From the NCBI GenBank assembly GCA_964017235.1, contig OZ024938.1, positions 9,105,454 through 9,169,453 on the forward strand: a stretch of DNA of 64,000 bases, given 5' to 3'. Shown here in pieces: positions 1 to 11,205 of this stretch. Position 1 is the stretch's first letter. Each line of letters begins with the position of its first letter. The notes under the pieces were generated by a model, which saw only the letters and a list, made by a program, of their open reading frames with translations, made no database searches and was not told where the DNA came from. The position numbers and the translations under genes are program-made. The DNA is from Sabellastarte sp. h YS-2021. Its lineage: Eukaryota > Annelida > Polychaeta > Sabellida > Sabellidae.

Positions 1-480
1 AGTGACCATGCATTGTAAATATATTAAGTGTCAATCTTGATGAAAGGCAAATGTGGATCCTTTGATGAATATCTGTGAGCAAATTAGCTAGAACTTGCTT
101 TATGACAAGATAGGGTTTCAAAAACCAATCTGTGTCTGTATACAAAAGAGCGGATCTTGCTGAGACTAACCTAGTGTTCAAATAATATTTTGAAGCGCTT
201 GTAAATAACTTGATAATCTGCACATTTTTGCACATTTCAATTAACAATGGACTGCTTGAGAAGCTCACATAGAAGTTTTATCAAAGCATGTGAGTTTTGT
301 CAAATCTTTTGCTGAAGTTGAAATCAATGAAGCCAGCCTGGTGAAGGCACAAAGCCTAACAGAAACATAGGTTTGGGAGAGCTTGTAAAAGACTTATGAA
401 CACTTACCACATATACACTGTAACTATGCCCTTACTTTTTCACCTCATTTCAAGTTTCACAGCACACTTGCATTTGACAG
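1..480 (-). mobile_element. DIRS-like tyrosine recombinase relic, cut by window edge
   Basis: This stretch is a diverged copy of 29345-29870. The two share, in the same order, the blocks around 'gtgaccatgcattgta', 'gatgaatatc', 'caaattagc', 'tctgtatac', 'atattttgaag', 'ggactgcttg' and 'cagcctggt'. In the other copy the minus strand reads as the C-terminal half of a DIRS-type tyrosine recombinase. Here the frame is broken by stops and a deletion near 40-60, so nothing functional remains. The element continues beyond the left window edge. The family assignment rests on the better-preserved copy. Confidence 0.5.
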
Positions 481-844
481 AGTTATGAAAGAGAGCGACT
501 CATCTACACACCAAGGCATCAGAGGGGCAATCATAAAGACCAAAATATTGTTGCAATATTGGCAAACTACTTTGTAATAAAGCTGCTGAAAATCCATTTT
601 CAACTAAAAACTCTAAATAGACTATTATTGTCTGTTTTCACATCTGTTAAGGTCACTGGGCAAGTGTAGTAGTAATTACTGGTTGCTTTTAAGTTGCAGC
701 AGGAAAAGACAAGAGTGTTACTTAACAAATTTATTTAAGAATTACAAATAAAATAATTAGGTCAACTGGTATGCTAACAGTTAAGTTTGTCCACTGTATC
801 CAGCAATCTGTCCTGTGATCTGTCAGGTGTCCATTAACACACAA

Positions 845-1131
845 GTATCTGTGTTCTGTTATCCGTTCAATGTCCAATGACACAAAATGTCCTCATCCTG
901 TTATCCTTTCATTGTTCAATAACACAATATGTATGTATACAGATATGCAGAGAGATTTCACAACTATGCTGGCCGCTCCAAAATATGGACAATATCCAAA
1001 ATGCAGTAAATTCACTCCCTGGTAGGTCCACGCACTATATCCATATGTAAACAATGTCCACAGTACAGGAAGTATCCAAAGTACAGCAAATCCACTCCCT
1101 GATAGATCTACACACTGTATCCAGTTCACTC
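845..1131. repeat. Degenerate short tandem repeats
   Basis: Two diverged units of about 75-80 bases follow each other: 982-1060 and 1061-1131. Both contain 'tatccaaa', then 'cag.aaat.cactccctg.tag', then a 'cacactgtatcc'-like end. Just before, 850-930 holds two rough copies of 'ctgttatcc.ttca.tgt.caatgacaca'. No coding signal is visible. Confidence 0.45.
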
Positions 1132-3210
1132 CAACATAAGTTCTAAACAAAATATAAATAATTCAGTATATCAGTTATAAGATACAATTAAATTTCCTCA
1201 TAGCAAGCTAGATTCAATGTTATCTGAGGCCATGCTTACAACACTTATATGTAGCTGGGGAGATGGCTAGAAGGCTATGGACCTAACATGAAAATAAATA
1301 CTGTCACCAGAATCTAGAAACCAGTATAGGGGATTTCCCCAAATCTATAAATATATCAACCTAACGAAGTAAAACAAACATAAATACCATTCAACCAATT
1401 ATGTAGAACACAAAAAATCAATAACTCAATACACTATATGGCAACACACAAACATACTGCTTTCTACAAATTAAATCATGTCTTGGCACATTGCCCATAT
1501 ATGTAACATGTCAAAGGAACCAAGTTAATGTAGATACAGTAAGCAAGGAACACCAAAAAGGATACCTAACTAGTCAGTCCAAGGTTTAAAGTCCACATTG
1601 CACAAAAAAATCTTCTAAAACTTTGTATGTGTATACCAGAAATTAAGACAGTTCCAGTAAAGAAAACCCCACATCAATCAAAGCATCCCCCACTGAGATA
1701 CAGCCTCTCAAAGTGGCATATAATATAACATATCAATCGTTGTTAGTAAATGATCAGTTTTTTGTTTTGGCTTGGGTTGCAAAACTTTCAATGAAACCTT
1801 CAAGTATATTCTTTAATTTGCTTATTTCTTGCATATAATTCCCCCCAAGGTACATTAAAATATCCAAAGTACACTACTCTTCTCTAACAAGAATTTCACA
1901 ATTAATAATACAAAATTTTAGGTGCAAATTTACATGAACACTGCAATCTAATGCCTACAGTTATATTGAAAGTAGATATCATGAAAGACACACTGTTCTC
2001 AATAAAATGTTAGAATGTGGTTCAGATCTCCAGTATATAAACTCTATATCCTGGTACTGAAGCAGAGTGCTTAAATATTGTTAATTTCAGACTGCTTATA
2101 TTCAATATTAGCAGCAGTGTGGCCTAATAAAAGAGGCTAATACACTGAGCCTTTTAACAGTGTCTTTGGACGGGCTGGTTTTATAAATTGTCACTGTAAG
2201 TTCTCAATGGTCAACTAGAGCTAGTAATGATTATTAACCTCTTCATAAAAGACTAAAACAATGTACTATTGACTGTTGAAGCTTGGGCTTACTTTTTCTT
2301 TTCTGATAATAAGAAGTTTGGATGATCAAGAGTGCCCCAAAAATTTATAACACCTTAAGAAAATGTGTACAAAAATAGGGTGAAGAACATGCTTGTCAGT
2401 ACATTTACACTCTTATCAGAAGCTGCATTGGTACACTAAAACTACACACTTATTCACTATTTTGAAAACAAGTGACAGTCAAGTTGTAGTGCTTTATTAT
2501 AAGTTCATTGTTCAGGTGAGACCACAACATATTTCAAGTTCATTTGATAGAAGAATCTTTGCACTTAGTGTTGGAAAATAATTTTGAGTAAAGCTGACCT
2601 TTTCTAAGACAGTTTATAAAACAGTAATTTCACTTCATTTTATACTATTTTGTATTGTACATACACAGATCTGAGTGGCAAATAACATTGTGTAACGAAA
2701 GCACAGTTTCAGGGAGAGATCTGTCAGATTTAACCTGCTTTTAATGTGCTTTCTAGTGAAAGTTTTGGAGATGGAACTTCGCAGGTTTGTTCTTGCAGAC
2801 ATAAAGTGTTTAAATATTTTCATGTAGAAACAATTATCTGCACGGGCATAACTATATGTTTTGTATGTTTTACCTGGACTTAAATGCAGCACTATACCAC
2901 CATACATATCTTACCCAGGCCAATAAAAAGGTTCTTTCACTTTACATTGATCATTGATCCCAGCATTAATAGCACACCCTATCAATATACTTTATTGGTG
3001 TTTGTTCCAGGTCCTAATGCATAACTTTTTTCTTTGACCTCTAGCAGGCATTTGGCAGTTATAAAATAACAGTGGCATTTGGCTGTTATAAAATAACAGT
3101 GCTGGTTTTACACATCTAATGACATACAATAGATTAGATTAATTTTTGAAGCTACGTTTTTGTGGCATATTGTCTAGTAAGCCACAAATTATACATTTTA
3201 ATTTTTTTTC
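1132..3210. other. Non-coding stretch, nothing recognised
   Basis: This is AT-rich sequence with only short frames that look non-coding in composition. I see no RNA gene, no complete transposon end and no tandem array. 'aaaataacagtg.c' occurs twice near 3063-3105, a small local duplication. Confidence 0.5.
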
Positions 3211-3213
3211 CAT

Positions 3214-3417
3214 TTATATAGGAATGATAGTGATAACACCACCTCCAATGTCTGACATCTGTTCCAAAACATATTGTCTATAACAAGGAAGATCTACCCT
3301 TTTGTTATTTACTGGAAGTTCAAAATGCTCCAACAAGGCATCAGACGCACTTTGCATCGATGCAATCACAACAATATCATCCAAAAATTCATTGTTGCTA
3401 ACCAATTTATGTTGCAT
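3214..3417 (-). other. Unassigned short ORF (67 aa)
   Basis: This minus-strand frame encodes 67 residues with a protein-like composition ending in '...SDIGGGVITIIPI'. I do not recognise the sequence. It could be a decayed exon, or the distal part of the neighbouring DIRS-like element, which lies upstream on the same strand. There is no clear splice context and no upstream continuation in frame (a stop lies about 8 codons before the Met). Coding status is doubtful. Confidence 0.15.
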
Positions 3418-3639
3418 GACATAACAAAGGTAATGACATCACTAGAAAATTGACATGCTGATACACCTTGTGTAAATCCAACAGCAACATCAATAAATGC
3501 CTTGATGATCCATTGAAAAGTCAAAGTCAGATAATCGAATGGGTCAACTCAATTTTCTCTACCAAATTATCATTTTTGGATATTTCAATTTAAAATGCAT
3601 GCAATCCAAAATGTATCAGAGCATAAGAGTTGACACATA

Positions 3640-5463
3640 CTATGGGCCCAAAAATGTGTAAGTGCAAAGGTGAACTATCAAGAGGGCGCGCCCTAGCCAG
3701 GAGCTTGAGCTGTTGATAAAAATATTCATCAACCTCTGGTGGATGGCATACAGTGGAAGGATGAGTTTTGGCATCAGTTTGAAAATAACTGAAAGCTGAA
3801 GAAAATGCGACAAATTGGTCAAAAATCTGCGAGCCACTGCATCTGTAAGGGGAAGCAGACCATGGCGCCTAGAAATCCGAAATACAGGTTGGTTAACAGA
3901 ACCTGGTTGTTTTTGAAAAAGGATATGCAAGGAGGTTACTGGACAGAGTGGTGAATTTTTTAACCAGGAAATAGGAATAGTCCTAATGTCAGTACTAAAT
4001 TAAAAGGTCTTGGACCACTTGATTAACAATGTTGTACCTTCATTTGTAAACAGGACATCTCTGACTAACTGTCTGGTTGGATCAAAAGAACCAACTGTAT
4101 GTGGCTATAGGTTGGACAGCCTAAGAAAGGAGAAGTATGCAGCCAGTAGCAAGGTCTTATGAACTACTGAATCTTGAAAGGCATCACATAATGAGACCAA
4201 TGAGGCAAAAAGGTCAATGTCTATGTATGATTTTTTGGCTGCAAAGGCCTGTTAATTTTAATGGACTTGTAAAAGTACTGTAGTTGTTTATGTTGAAAAG
4301 GAGAAATATCCAGGTTATGTACTATAAACTGGGCCCTGACACCTGCCAAATAATTATGAATATTGGCAGGCAAAAAAGTGCTTTGATATAGATATTCCAT
4401 AAAGGCTAGTAAACAAGAATGATTTAATGGAAAAACGGATAGCCCAGCTGCCACAAGAAAGGTATTGAAGCATTTAACCATACGCTCATATGCTCTTCTA
4501 GTGGCTGGTCTAAAGGCAGAAGCCAACCTGACACAGGCACTGGTGGCAAGTTGGGCTGCAGGCAAAGGTAAATCTGAAAATAGAAATCATATACGAAGAT
4601 TATATATGGCATAGATCTGTCCAGATATGTATATTTGTGATGTAACCCTAGCAGATCTATGTCGCCCGGATCAATACGTATGTGTCTAAAAGCTCTACTA
4701 ATATCCACCTTGTACAACAATGCCCCAGGACCAATATTTGTAACTTTCTCAATAACATGATCAAGAGATGGACACTGTAAACAAAAGTAAGAGTCCAAAT
4801 ATTTACATATATGAATGGCATCATTTACATAGAAACCCTGAGGTCAACTGAGGACCATTATTGTACGGCGGTTAGTAGAATTTTGCTTTTCCCTAGTCAT
4901 TGGAATGGGCCACAGAGGGCCCCATGTTTGAGATCCTCTGGAACATATGCATCCACATGGGTTTCATAATTCAAGGCTGAAGCATGACTAATATTTCATT
5001 GAAGAAAGAGGACATTTTCTATCAAAATCTAAAGGAAACCCATATTGTATGAGATCTGGGAATTGCTTGTCCCAATAATCAATTAAATAGTATCTCCACC
5101 TATCTGGATTCAACTGGGTTTGAACTGGTATTCTTCAATATAAAAATTTTGGCACCCCACTTTGCCTGATTAATTTGTGTTCCTGTAAAATGAAAAGGTT
5201 TCCTTCCGTATGCCTTCCGGTCCATGGTATAACTTTAAGCCATTAAGTGGTATGTACCCAAATTGATCACCACTTTGTTGTATACAGGCTTGATAATCTT
5301 TGGAAAAGTTGCTGTTAGCCCATAGATACAGTGGAACAACTTCTTCCCTACTAAAATTATCTACATTTATATCATGTGATTGGAAAACAGCATTGAGATC
5401 TGATATGTCACCTTGTATTGGAGTTTGTGGTACTGTAACCAAGTTCTGGGGTACAACTATCAT
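3640..5463 (-). mobile_element. DIRS-like retroelement, internally deleted
   Basis: Read on the minus strand, the fragments follow the order of a DIRS-type element. First comes a linker to the RT (5463-5170, with 'FGYIPLNGLKLYHGPEG'). Then the RT N-terminal part (about 5160-4600: 'RIPVQTQLNP', 'LIQYGFPLDF', 'LYKVDISRAFRHIRID'). The frame then jumps to the recombinase core-binding domain (4565-4221: 'ATRRAYERMVKCF', 'YLAGVRAQFI') and its catalytic part (4220-3640: 'FLRLSNL', 'SPLCPVTSL', 'PVFRIS', 'PLTDAVARRFL'). The RT catalytic motif, RNase H and methyltransferase regions are missing between about 4600 and 4565, so there is a large internal deletion. Several stops and frameshifts are present. 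DIRS elements integrate with a tyrosine recombinase instead of a DDE integrase. No terminal repeats were found, so boundaries are approximate. Confidence 0.85.
4221..4565 (-). pseudogene. Tyrosine recombinase N-terminal (core-binding) domain of DIRS-like element
   Basis: This 114-residue open frame matches the helical core-binding domain at the start of DIRS-type tyrosine recombinases. Visible features are 'RLASAFRPATRRAYERM', a central 'LLAFMEYLYQST', 'IHNYLAGVRAQF', and an end of 'YKSIKINRP'. The catalytic domain follows directly in other frames down to about 3640. It includes 'FLRLSNL', which carries what is normally the first catalytic Arg of the family. The open frame ends here because of a stop and then shifts. 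The domain identity is confident; function is not expected. Confidence 0.75.
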
Positions 5464-5479
5464 GTAGTGTAGCCAGTTC

Positions 5480-8025
5480 GTGGGGTACTACCTGCTCACC
5501 ATGTGGAGTGGTGACATTGCTTTGCATTTTCCGTGAATTGTCATGATATTGGTCGGTAGAGTTAGAATTGAATTGTTTTCATTGTTACAAGCACCCCTTA
5601 TCTTTTCTATGCAGAACGCAAATTATATTTTTTCTCCATCTATGCAACTAGTTGACTAAAACATTGTAAAATAAACTAAAATGTAAAATGAGTGCACAAT
5701 GGAGATGAAAAAATAAAATTTGATTTTTTTAGCTGTTTATCCCTTCCAAGTCTTGAATGCAAATAGAAGAGTGTAGGCAGATTTCTTTAGCCTCGAATTG
5801 AAAAGGGCCAATAAAATAACAGTTTACAAAAGGCATGGGCTGCATGCTAAAGCCCAAACATTAAGGTCCCCCCAAATGAATGAACTCGCATGCACCATGG
5901 TGCCTGACAGTACACTGGCGGGAAGTTAGCTGGGTAGCTACATGCCCAATATGCCACTGCCCAATTAACATAAAACTTGATGGGTGACAACTTCATGTAT
6001 GTGTGTAAATCATAATTTGTTTACACATTCAAAACTGGACAAAATGCTGTGTTGTATGTTGGAACATTTTAAGGGCAAACCAGTGTTATGACATCTCAGG
6101 ATGCCGGTTGTGAAAAGTGTGTGAGTGCCTGTTTGTAGTGATTTTTTACAAATTAGTGTGTGTCCTTGCTAAACATATCATATCAGATCATATTCTGAGC
6201 CAGTGAAGAAATACTTACGTTTTGTTGGTGATTGAAAATATATATGATTGAAAAATAATGTTTGAACAAGAAGTCACATTTTCTTAGTGAAATGTGCCAT
6301 CCCTTTAGTTATTGATTGGAATGTGGGACAAAAGCCTTGCAAAGAAAAACCTTACATGAAAAAAGCTCTACACCTTTTGATACCCATTTATAAAAGCCAT
6401 ACACCTTTTTTCCAGATTGATGAGAAACCCTATACATTATGTGCAGTTTGTTAATGAAAGGGTGGATCATAACTTAAAGGGGTATTTTAATTGTTAATCG
6501 AACTACCATATGCTGTAATGTTCAATCCCAATGCCCCTTTGTACCTTTAGAAAAATAATACAGATTATCGGATAAAAATGCAAACCCGATTCTAGACTGC
6601 AGAGACTCAACCTTTAGATGATAATTGATCTATAAGAATATTGCTAACCAGGATTGAACTTTGCACTGAAATCTTCAACTATCATTGTAGGTTCCTCACA
6701 CAGTTTCATTTTTGAATTTTCAGGAGCAATTGAATTTTATATATGTTTCTGAGGAGTGGCATTTGTTTATTGTCTTGGCCTTTGTAACACAATTAATGTT
6801 TTCTTTTATGAGTTATTTGTATTGTGACTTTTAAAACTTGTTCTTTTTTATATTTTTGTAAATGTGTAAGTTATAGTAAATACTTAAAACTATTGTAATT
6901 CTGAAATGTTAAAAAAGATACATAACTTTAAATCAGTACTTGTTTATACCGTGTGCCATCTAAAGAGGGCTTTTATCCACAGTCTCAATAATGGCATGGG
7001 CCTTTCCCCACAGGTGTCAAAAAGTTGTATGTCTTTGCTCTACAGGAAGGGAGAAGTACGTTTTGGCTATAGAAAGGTGTATACTATGATTAAACGTTTG
7101 CTTCTTTTGGAATCAAAGGTGACCTTATGCCTGCTGTCCTCTAGACTGCTGATCCTTTTTAAAATTAAATTTGTTTTGTACAAGTTAGATCAAAAAGTCT
7201 TATCAGATGTTTCTTTCAGTCACACTTTGTTCCAGCATTCAATTTGCTACTTGCATATCATATATATTTCCTTTTGGGAAAATATCTCTGAGCATACAAG
7301 ACTATCCCAAATGAATACAATAAAGAATCTTATACGTACACAATACCATACAAACATGCTCAAGGTTAGTCGTTTGCCAGGTGAAGAACAGTCAAACTTG
7401 GCCCTGTTGTTTGGAAAAGGTGTAGTTATTCTTTCATCCCTCCAACAAAATGGGTGCATATTAAACATTTCTTAAATAATGAGCTTAAATATCCTTTTTA
7501 CATCACTGGCCACCCATAATACCCTTGGTAGTAACTTCAAGTTTCACCTGCATGGCTGTTTAATTATTGCATGGTTAATTCATAAATAGGTCTGTGTGCA
7601 ACCCTGGGTGGGAATAGTGACACTGTAAAAACTCTAGTAAAAATGAATCAGTTTAGGTGTGTTAGTGGCATACTGTTAAGACATACCTAACTTGTCACTT
7701 TCATTCAATTTCAGTTCTCAATAAGCTACCATATGGTCTTTCTCAAGGCTCAATTCTGTGCGCCATATTGTTATCTCAGTATAACTAGCGTCTGACTCAA
7801 GTTTCAAGTAGGCATTCTCCGACCACTTGTTTACCCACCACAAGCAATATCTGAACTAAATAGCAGGACATACAGACCAGTATATATATATATATATTAT
7901 TATCACCTACATGCCATATTTGACCCATATAGAGGATATGCAGAATGGGATATATTTTTGTATACAACGGCATCTCCATACCATGGATAATAAGCATCAA
8001 TAGCTTCCTGTTTTCACTAATATCT
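5480..8025. other. Non-coding stretch; possible zinc-finger linker remnants near 6.3-6.45 kb
   Basis: No convincing gene is present. On the plus strand around 6325-6450 two pieces read like C2H2 zinc-finger linkers ('KEKPYM', then 'DEKPYTLCAVC'). They are out of frame with each other and lack the His pairs. A 189-codon frame at 6906-7475 has no recognisable domain and a composition typical of AT-rich non-coding DNA, so it is not called as a gene. A short (TA)n run lies at about 7879-7895. Confidence 0.4.
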
Positions 8026-8029
8026 CAAA

Positions 8030-8420
8030 AACTGTGTAATCTACAAATACATATTATGTATTATTATAAAAGCCTTTTTACAGCGCTACTGCTTGTGTTT
8101 GTTGCATAAAAGTTCAAGCAGAAATGACTGAGATATTGCAAGTTAAAGATTTAAGTTTTTGGTTTCACTGTTGTCCATTCTTTTTGATAGCCTTTTTCAC
8201 ATTCTCTTATTAAATATTAATCTATTTAACCTGTAAATCATACAAAATGGGGTGGATAATAAAAGTAAAACATCCTCCATTAGACATATACAGAAAAAAA
8301 TATATCACTCATGGAGATTACTCGTGCTACGCACTTGTATAATTGTCATCTTCATTCTTGATACATTTTTCTGTATATGTCATCAAGGAAGTTTTCCTAT
8401 TATATTCTCCAGCACTACTT
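8030..8420. repeat. Dispersed repeat, copy 1 (unclassified)
   Basis: About 390 bases match 55300-55685 in order. Shared blocks include 'tttttacag.gct.ctgc', 'tgcataaa.gt.ca.gcag', 'tggataat', 'gtaaa.catcct.cattagacat', 'actcgt', 'gatacattttt'-type and 'gttttcctattat'. A third partial copy lies at 8530-8710. No open frame, TIR or tRNA head was recognised, so the class is unknown. Confidence 0.7.
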
Positions 8421-8529
8421 ACTATGTATAATTATCATTACAAATTCACTAACAAGTGCAGAGTTTCATTTTAATTAACTTTTTAAATTCGCTGGTGTCC
8501 ACATTTATATGGCATCCATATTTTAATTC

Positions 8530-8710
8530 TTATTTTACTTAGTCTCCATATACAGTAGGGAATTATAAAAGTAAAAGATTTCTCTCCAGACATATACCAA
8601 TACATATTACTTACAAAGATGATAACGATATTGTCATATTCATTCGTTATATATTTTTTTCATATGTTATTTGTGAAATTTTCCTCTTATACACTTTTTA
8701 CACATGTTAG
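8530..8710. repeat. Dispersed repeat, partial copy 2 in tandem with copy 1
   Basis: This repeats the second half of the 8030-8420 unit: 'ataaaagtaaaagatt.ct.c.agacatat', then 'gatatttt'-like and 'catatg..att.gtgaa.ttttcct' blocks in the same order. It lies about 110 bases after the first copy, suggesting a tandem arrangement. Confidence 0.55.
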
Positions 8711-8999
8711 AAAGCTTTGTTTTACTGTAAACCATCCTTTAGCCCTAATGATGCATATCACATATTTGTAGCTTACATAATCAATGAAACATTGATGACA
8801 AATGGACACCTTTTGAAGAATTTGTGACTAGTTATGTACAGTAAATGGTGCTGGGGAATATTAAGGTCAAACACTTTAAATGTACAATGAATATAATTCA
8901 TCTAACGACATTAAAAATACATGGGGACTTAGAAAAATTCAGGTCTCAAACTTAGCCTGGACGTAGACTACATCAGAGACTTAAATCTGGGCCTTTTGT

Positions 9000-9438
9000 C
9001 TTTTGCATTTCACAAAGGTTGCCTTAACTAAGTCCAAGCTTATCATATAACCATAGTGGTTTTCTATGTCATATGACAAAAAAAATTTAGTGGTGAAATA
9101 TATCATTTCTCTAGCTCATTTTATCTTTGAATACGTGATATTTTTCACTGGAAAGCCTTGTATACATATATCCAAAGACTAATTTAGGGAGGTGTTCTAT
9201 ATATTTATTTTTTTATTTTCCAGCATTTCAACTTTTGAAGCGAGAAATATATATATGACAGCCATATTTAAGTCTTCATTTACAAAACTTAGGCCCACCC
9301 CTGGGTAGACTTAGCCAAAGCCTAAACTGAGCAGCTTTGTGAAACCCTCTAAGTCCACAGACTTACCCTCATTTGAAGGCAAAAGTCTTAATGTTAAGTC
9401 TAAGTACGGGCTAAGTCATTTTGTGAAACCGACGCCAG
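9000..9438. mobile_element. MITE of the 'CCGCCCCAG' family, diverged copy
   Basis: The right arm (9375-9438) ends in 'ttttgtgaaaccgacgccag', similar to the right end of the clearer copy at 62211-62669 ('tttcgtgaaatccgcccc'). The middle is also shared ('agccatattt.ag.ct', 'ttacaaaactta.gcccac'). The left arm ('atttcacaaaggttgcc') is recognisable but its outermost bases are lost. No transposase is present, so it must have been moved in trans. Confidence 0.6.
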
Positions 9439-9581
9439 TTTGTTTGTTTTTTTGTATCCAGAATATGATCTGTATCTGTTCCAAAGTTTAATCTTTATAT
9501 TCTTTGATCAGGCCCCACCATTCTTAAGAATTTATTCCTTACTAACAAACTAAGAAACAGATAGACATATGGAAAACACCC

Positions 9582-9680
9582 AAAACAGTACGATTCAATA
9601 CAATAGTACTTCAACTGAAATTCAACCCAAAAACAGTACGATTCAATACAATAGTTGTTCAACTGAAATTCAACACCAAA
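9582..9680. repeat. Two-unit tandem repeat (about 48 bp)
   Basis: Two almost identical units begin 'aaaacagtacgattcaatac' and end 'caactgaaattcaac'. The first is at 9582-9628 and the second starts at 9629. They differ by a few bases only, so the duplication is fairly recent. Confidence 0.8.
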
Positions 9681-10639
9681 AACACCTGTTCAGTTCATGC
9701 ATGAGCAACCCAAGTTAAAAAGAGAACATCAAGCTCAGGCAATCTATAGTATTTGTTTATCTTCATTGCCTGAAAATATGTCATTCCATTCTTGTGTTGA
9801 TGCTTCATAATGTTATCGTCCTATACTTAGATATCAAGTAAACTTGTGAAATTGCCCAATATTTAGCTAAATGAAAAAAAACGTGTTTTTGTTGACTTTA
9901 ATATATTTTAGCAAGCTGTCAATTCATTCAACTAGAACTAGTTACATATTTACATGCTAAGAAATTTAAAATAGATAACTGTATAAATCTAAAAATTCAT
10001 AATGAATAATTCGGGTGAGTATTTAGTGGAGCAGACTCAATGTCTTCCTGATATGGTTCACAAGAAGTGGCGTTATGCAGAAATGCATTGTTCCATAAAT
10101 AAACAGAATTATGCAAAATTATTTAAATACCTTTTGACATCGGGTGAAGGATTTTGTGTGAAATTATTTAAAAAGAGATTAATGGTTACAGTTATTTAGG
10201 AAAGATTTATTCAAAATTAATGTTAATCTTTCTTTCAGAAACTGGCACCCTTATCACTGCAATACTTTGGCTATTCTTTCACCATGTTTTTATCTCTTAA
10301 ATAAAATCAATTTATATAGACCTAGTATAAAATATATACTATAAACTATATATACTATAAAATAGTGTCCTTGCCAAGATACTACTGGGTCAAGCCATTC
10401 CTAATGCCTTCCTCAAAGAGGTACGGTTTGTGGAAGTGTTCATCTGTCTCTCTGTTTATTCTTCCTTTTCTATGTTCATGATAACTCCAAAATAAATCAA
10501 TAGATATTTGTTAAATCTTTTCGATGGGTAGAGCCTGACCAAAGAAAGAAGTGATTCAATATTGGGGAAAGATCCAGGTCATATACAAGGTAAGAGAAAA
10601 TCAAAAATTTTTGAAAATGTGTGCTGGTGCAGGTGAGCC

Positions 10640-11205
10640 CTCAACAATTACTCAGATTTGACATGGGGCATAATTCAGTGCTCCCTGAAGTCCCATTCTA
10701 TCTCCTTGCAGTCCTTGGGGCAAGTTGGATACATGGTCTTGGTAGAGTCTGTGTATCCAACCTACCCAAGGAGAAACTTGGTCTTGGTAGTGTTTGGTTC
10801 CAGTCCTGACCTCAGGTGGGAAAGCTCGTAGTTGCTTGTCGTTGGTCGGCAGTTTACAGTACAGAACCTTGACCAACTGTATGTACTGGTTACCTTTGCC
10901 CTTCCAACTACCCATCGTGATATGACCGGTACAGTGTTGAAAGTGACGTATAACCCCACATAAATAAATAAATGGTAGCGTCTGTGATGATGTCATCACA
11001 CACCTTAGGGACGAGGTGGGTTTTGGTCAACTGCCAGACCATGGAGCTGTACTGCATGGATATCTAAATCTCTCCTGTGGCAGATGTCTTACTGTGATAG
11101 CCAACTTCATGGCTCAGCGGTTCTATGAAAAAGGTTGTCTGTCTCTGCAGATCTTCCGTTAAGTGGCGCTCAATCTCAATCTTGGGACATCCACATAACG
11201 TTTCT
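10640..11205 (-). pseudogene. PIF/Harbinger transposase relic, split by a SINE
   Basis: On the minus strand 11205-10985 reads, across frames, 'IERHLTEDLQRQ', 'KLAITVRHL', 'ATGE' and 'VPKVCDDIITDA'. These match the region before the DDE core of HARBI1-like transposases (family pattern: KLAVTLRHLATG... then ...VPEVC.AI...). After a SINE insertion (10797-10973) the relic resumes with 'CPKDCKEIEWDFREH' and 'MPHV', the equivalent of '..CP..P.EWK.I...F...WN.PH..GALDGKH'. The frame is broken by several stops. It is a third, much older Harbinger copy than the pair at 35.8-43.1 kb. Confidence 0.65.
10797..10973 (+). mobile_element. SINE family 1, 5'-truncated copy
   Basis: This is the body and tail of the common SINE in this window: 'gtgggaaagctcgtagttgc', 'gtcggcagtttacagtacag', 'gaccaactgtatgtactgg', 'caactacccatcgtgatatg', 'gtgttgaaagtgacgta', ending in (AAAT)n. 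The tRNA-like head is missing. Imperfect target-site duplications 'GGTAGYGTYTG' flank it at 10786-10796 and 10974-10984. It sits inside the Harbinger relic. Confidence 0.85.

Noticed and set aside
6310-6460. C2H2 zinc-finger gene
   Set aside because: Only linker-like 'EKPY' words in different frames; Cys/His spacing is not conserved.
6906-7475. 189-codon open frame on plus
   Set aside because: No domain, no conserved motif, composition typical of AT-rich non-coding DNA, and no splice or promoter context.
9582-9680. CRISPR-like direct repeats
   Set aside because: Only two adjacent units without spacers, in animal DNA.
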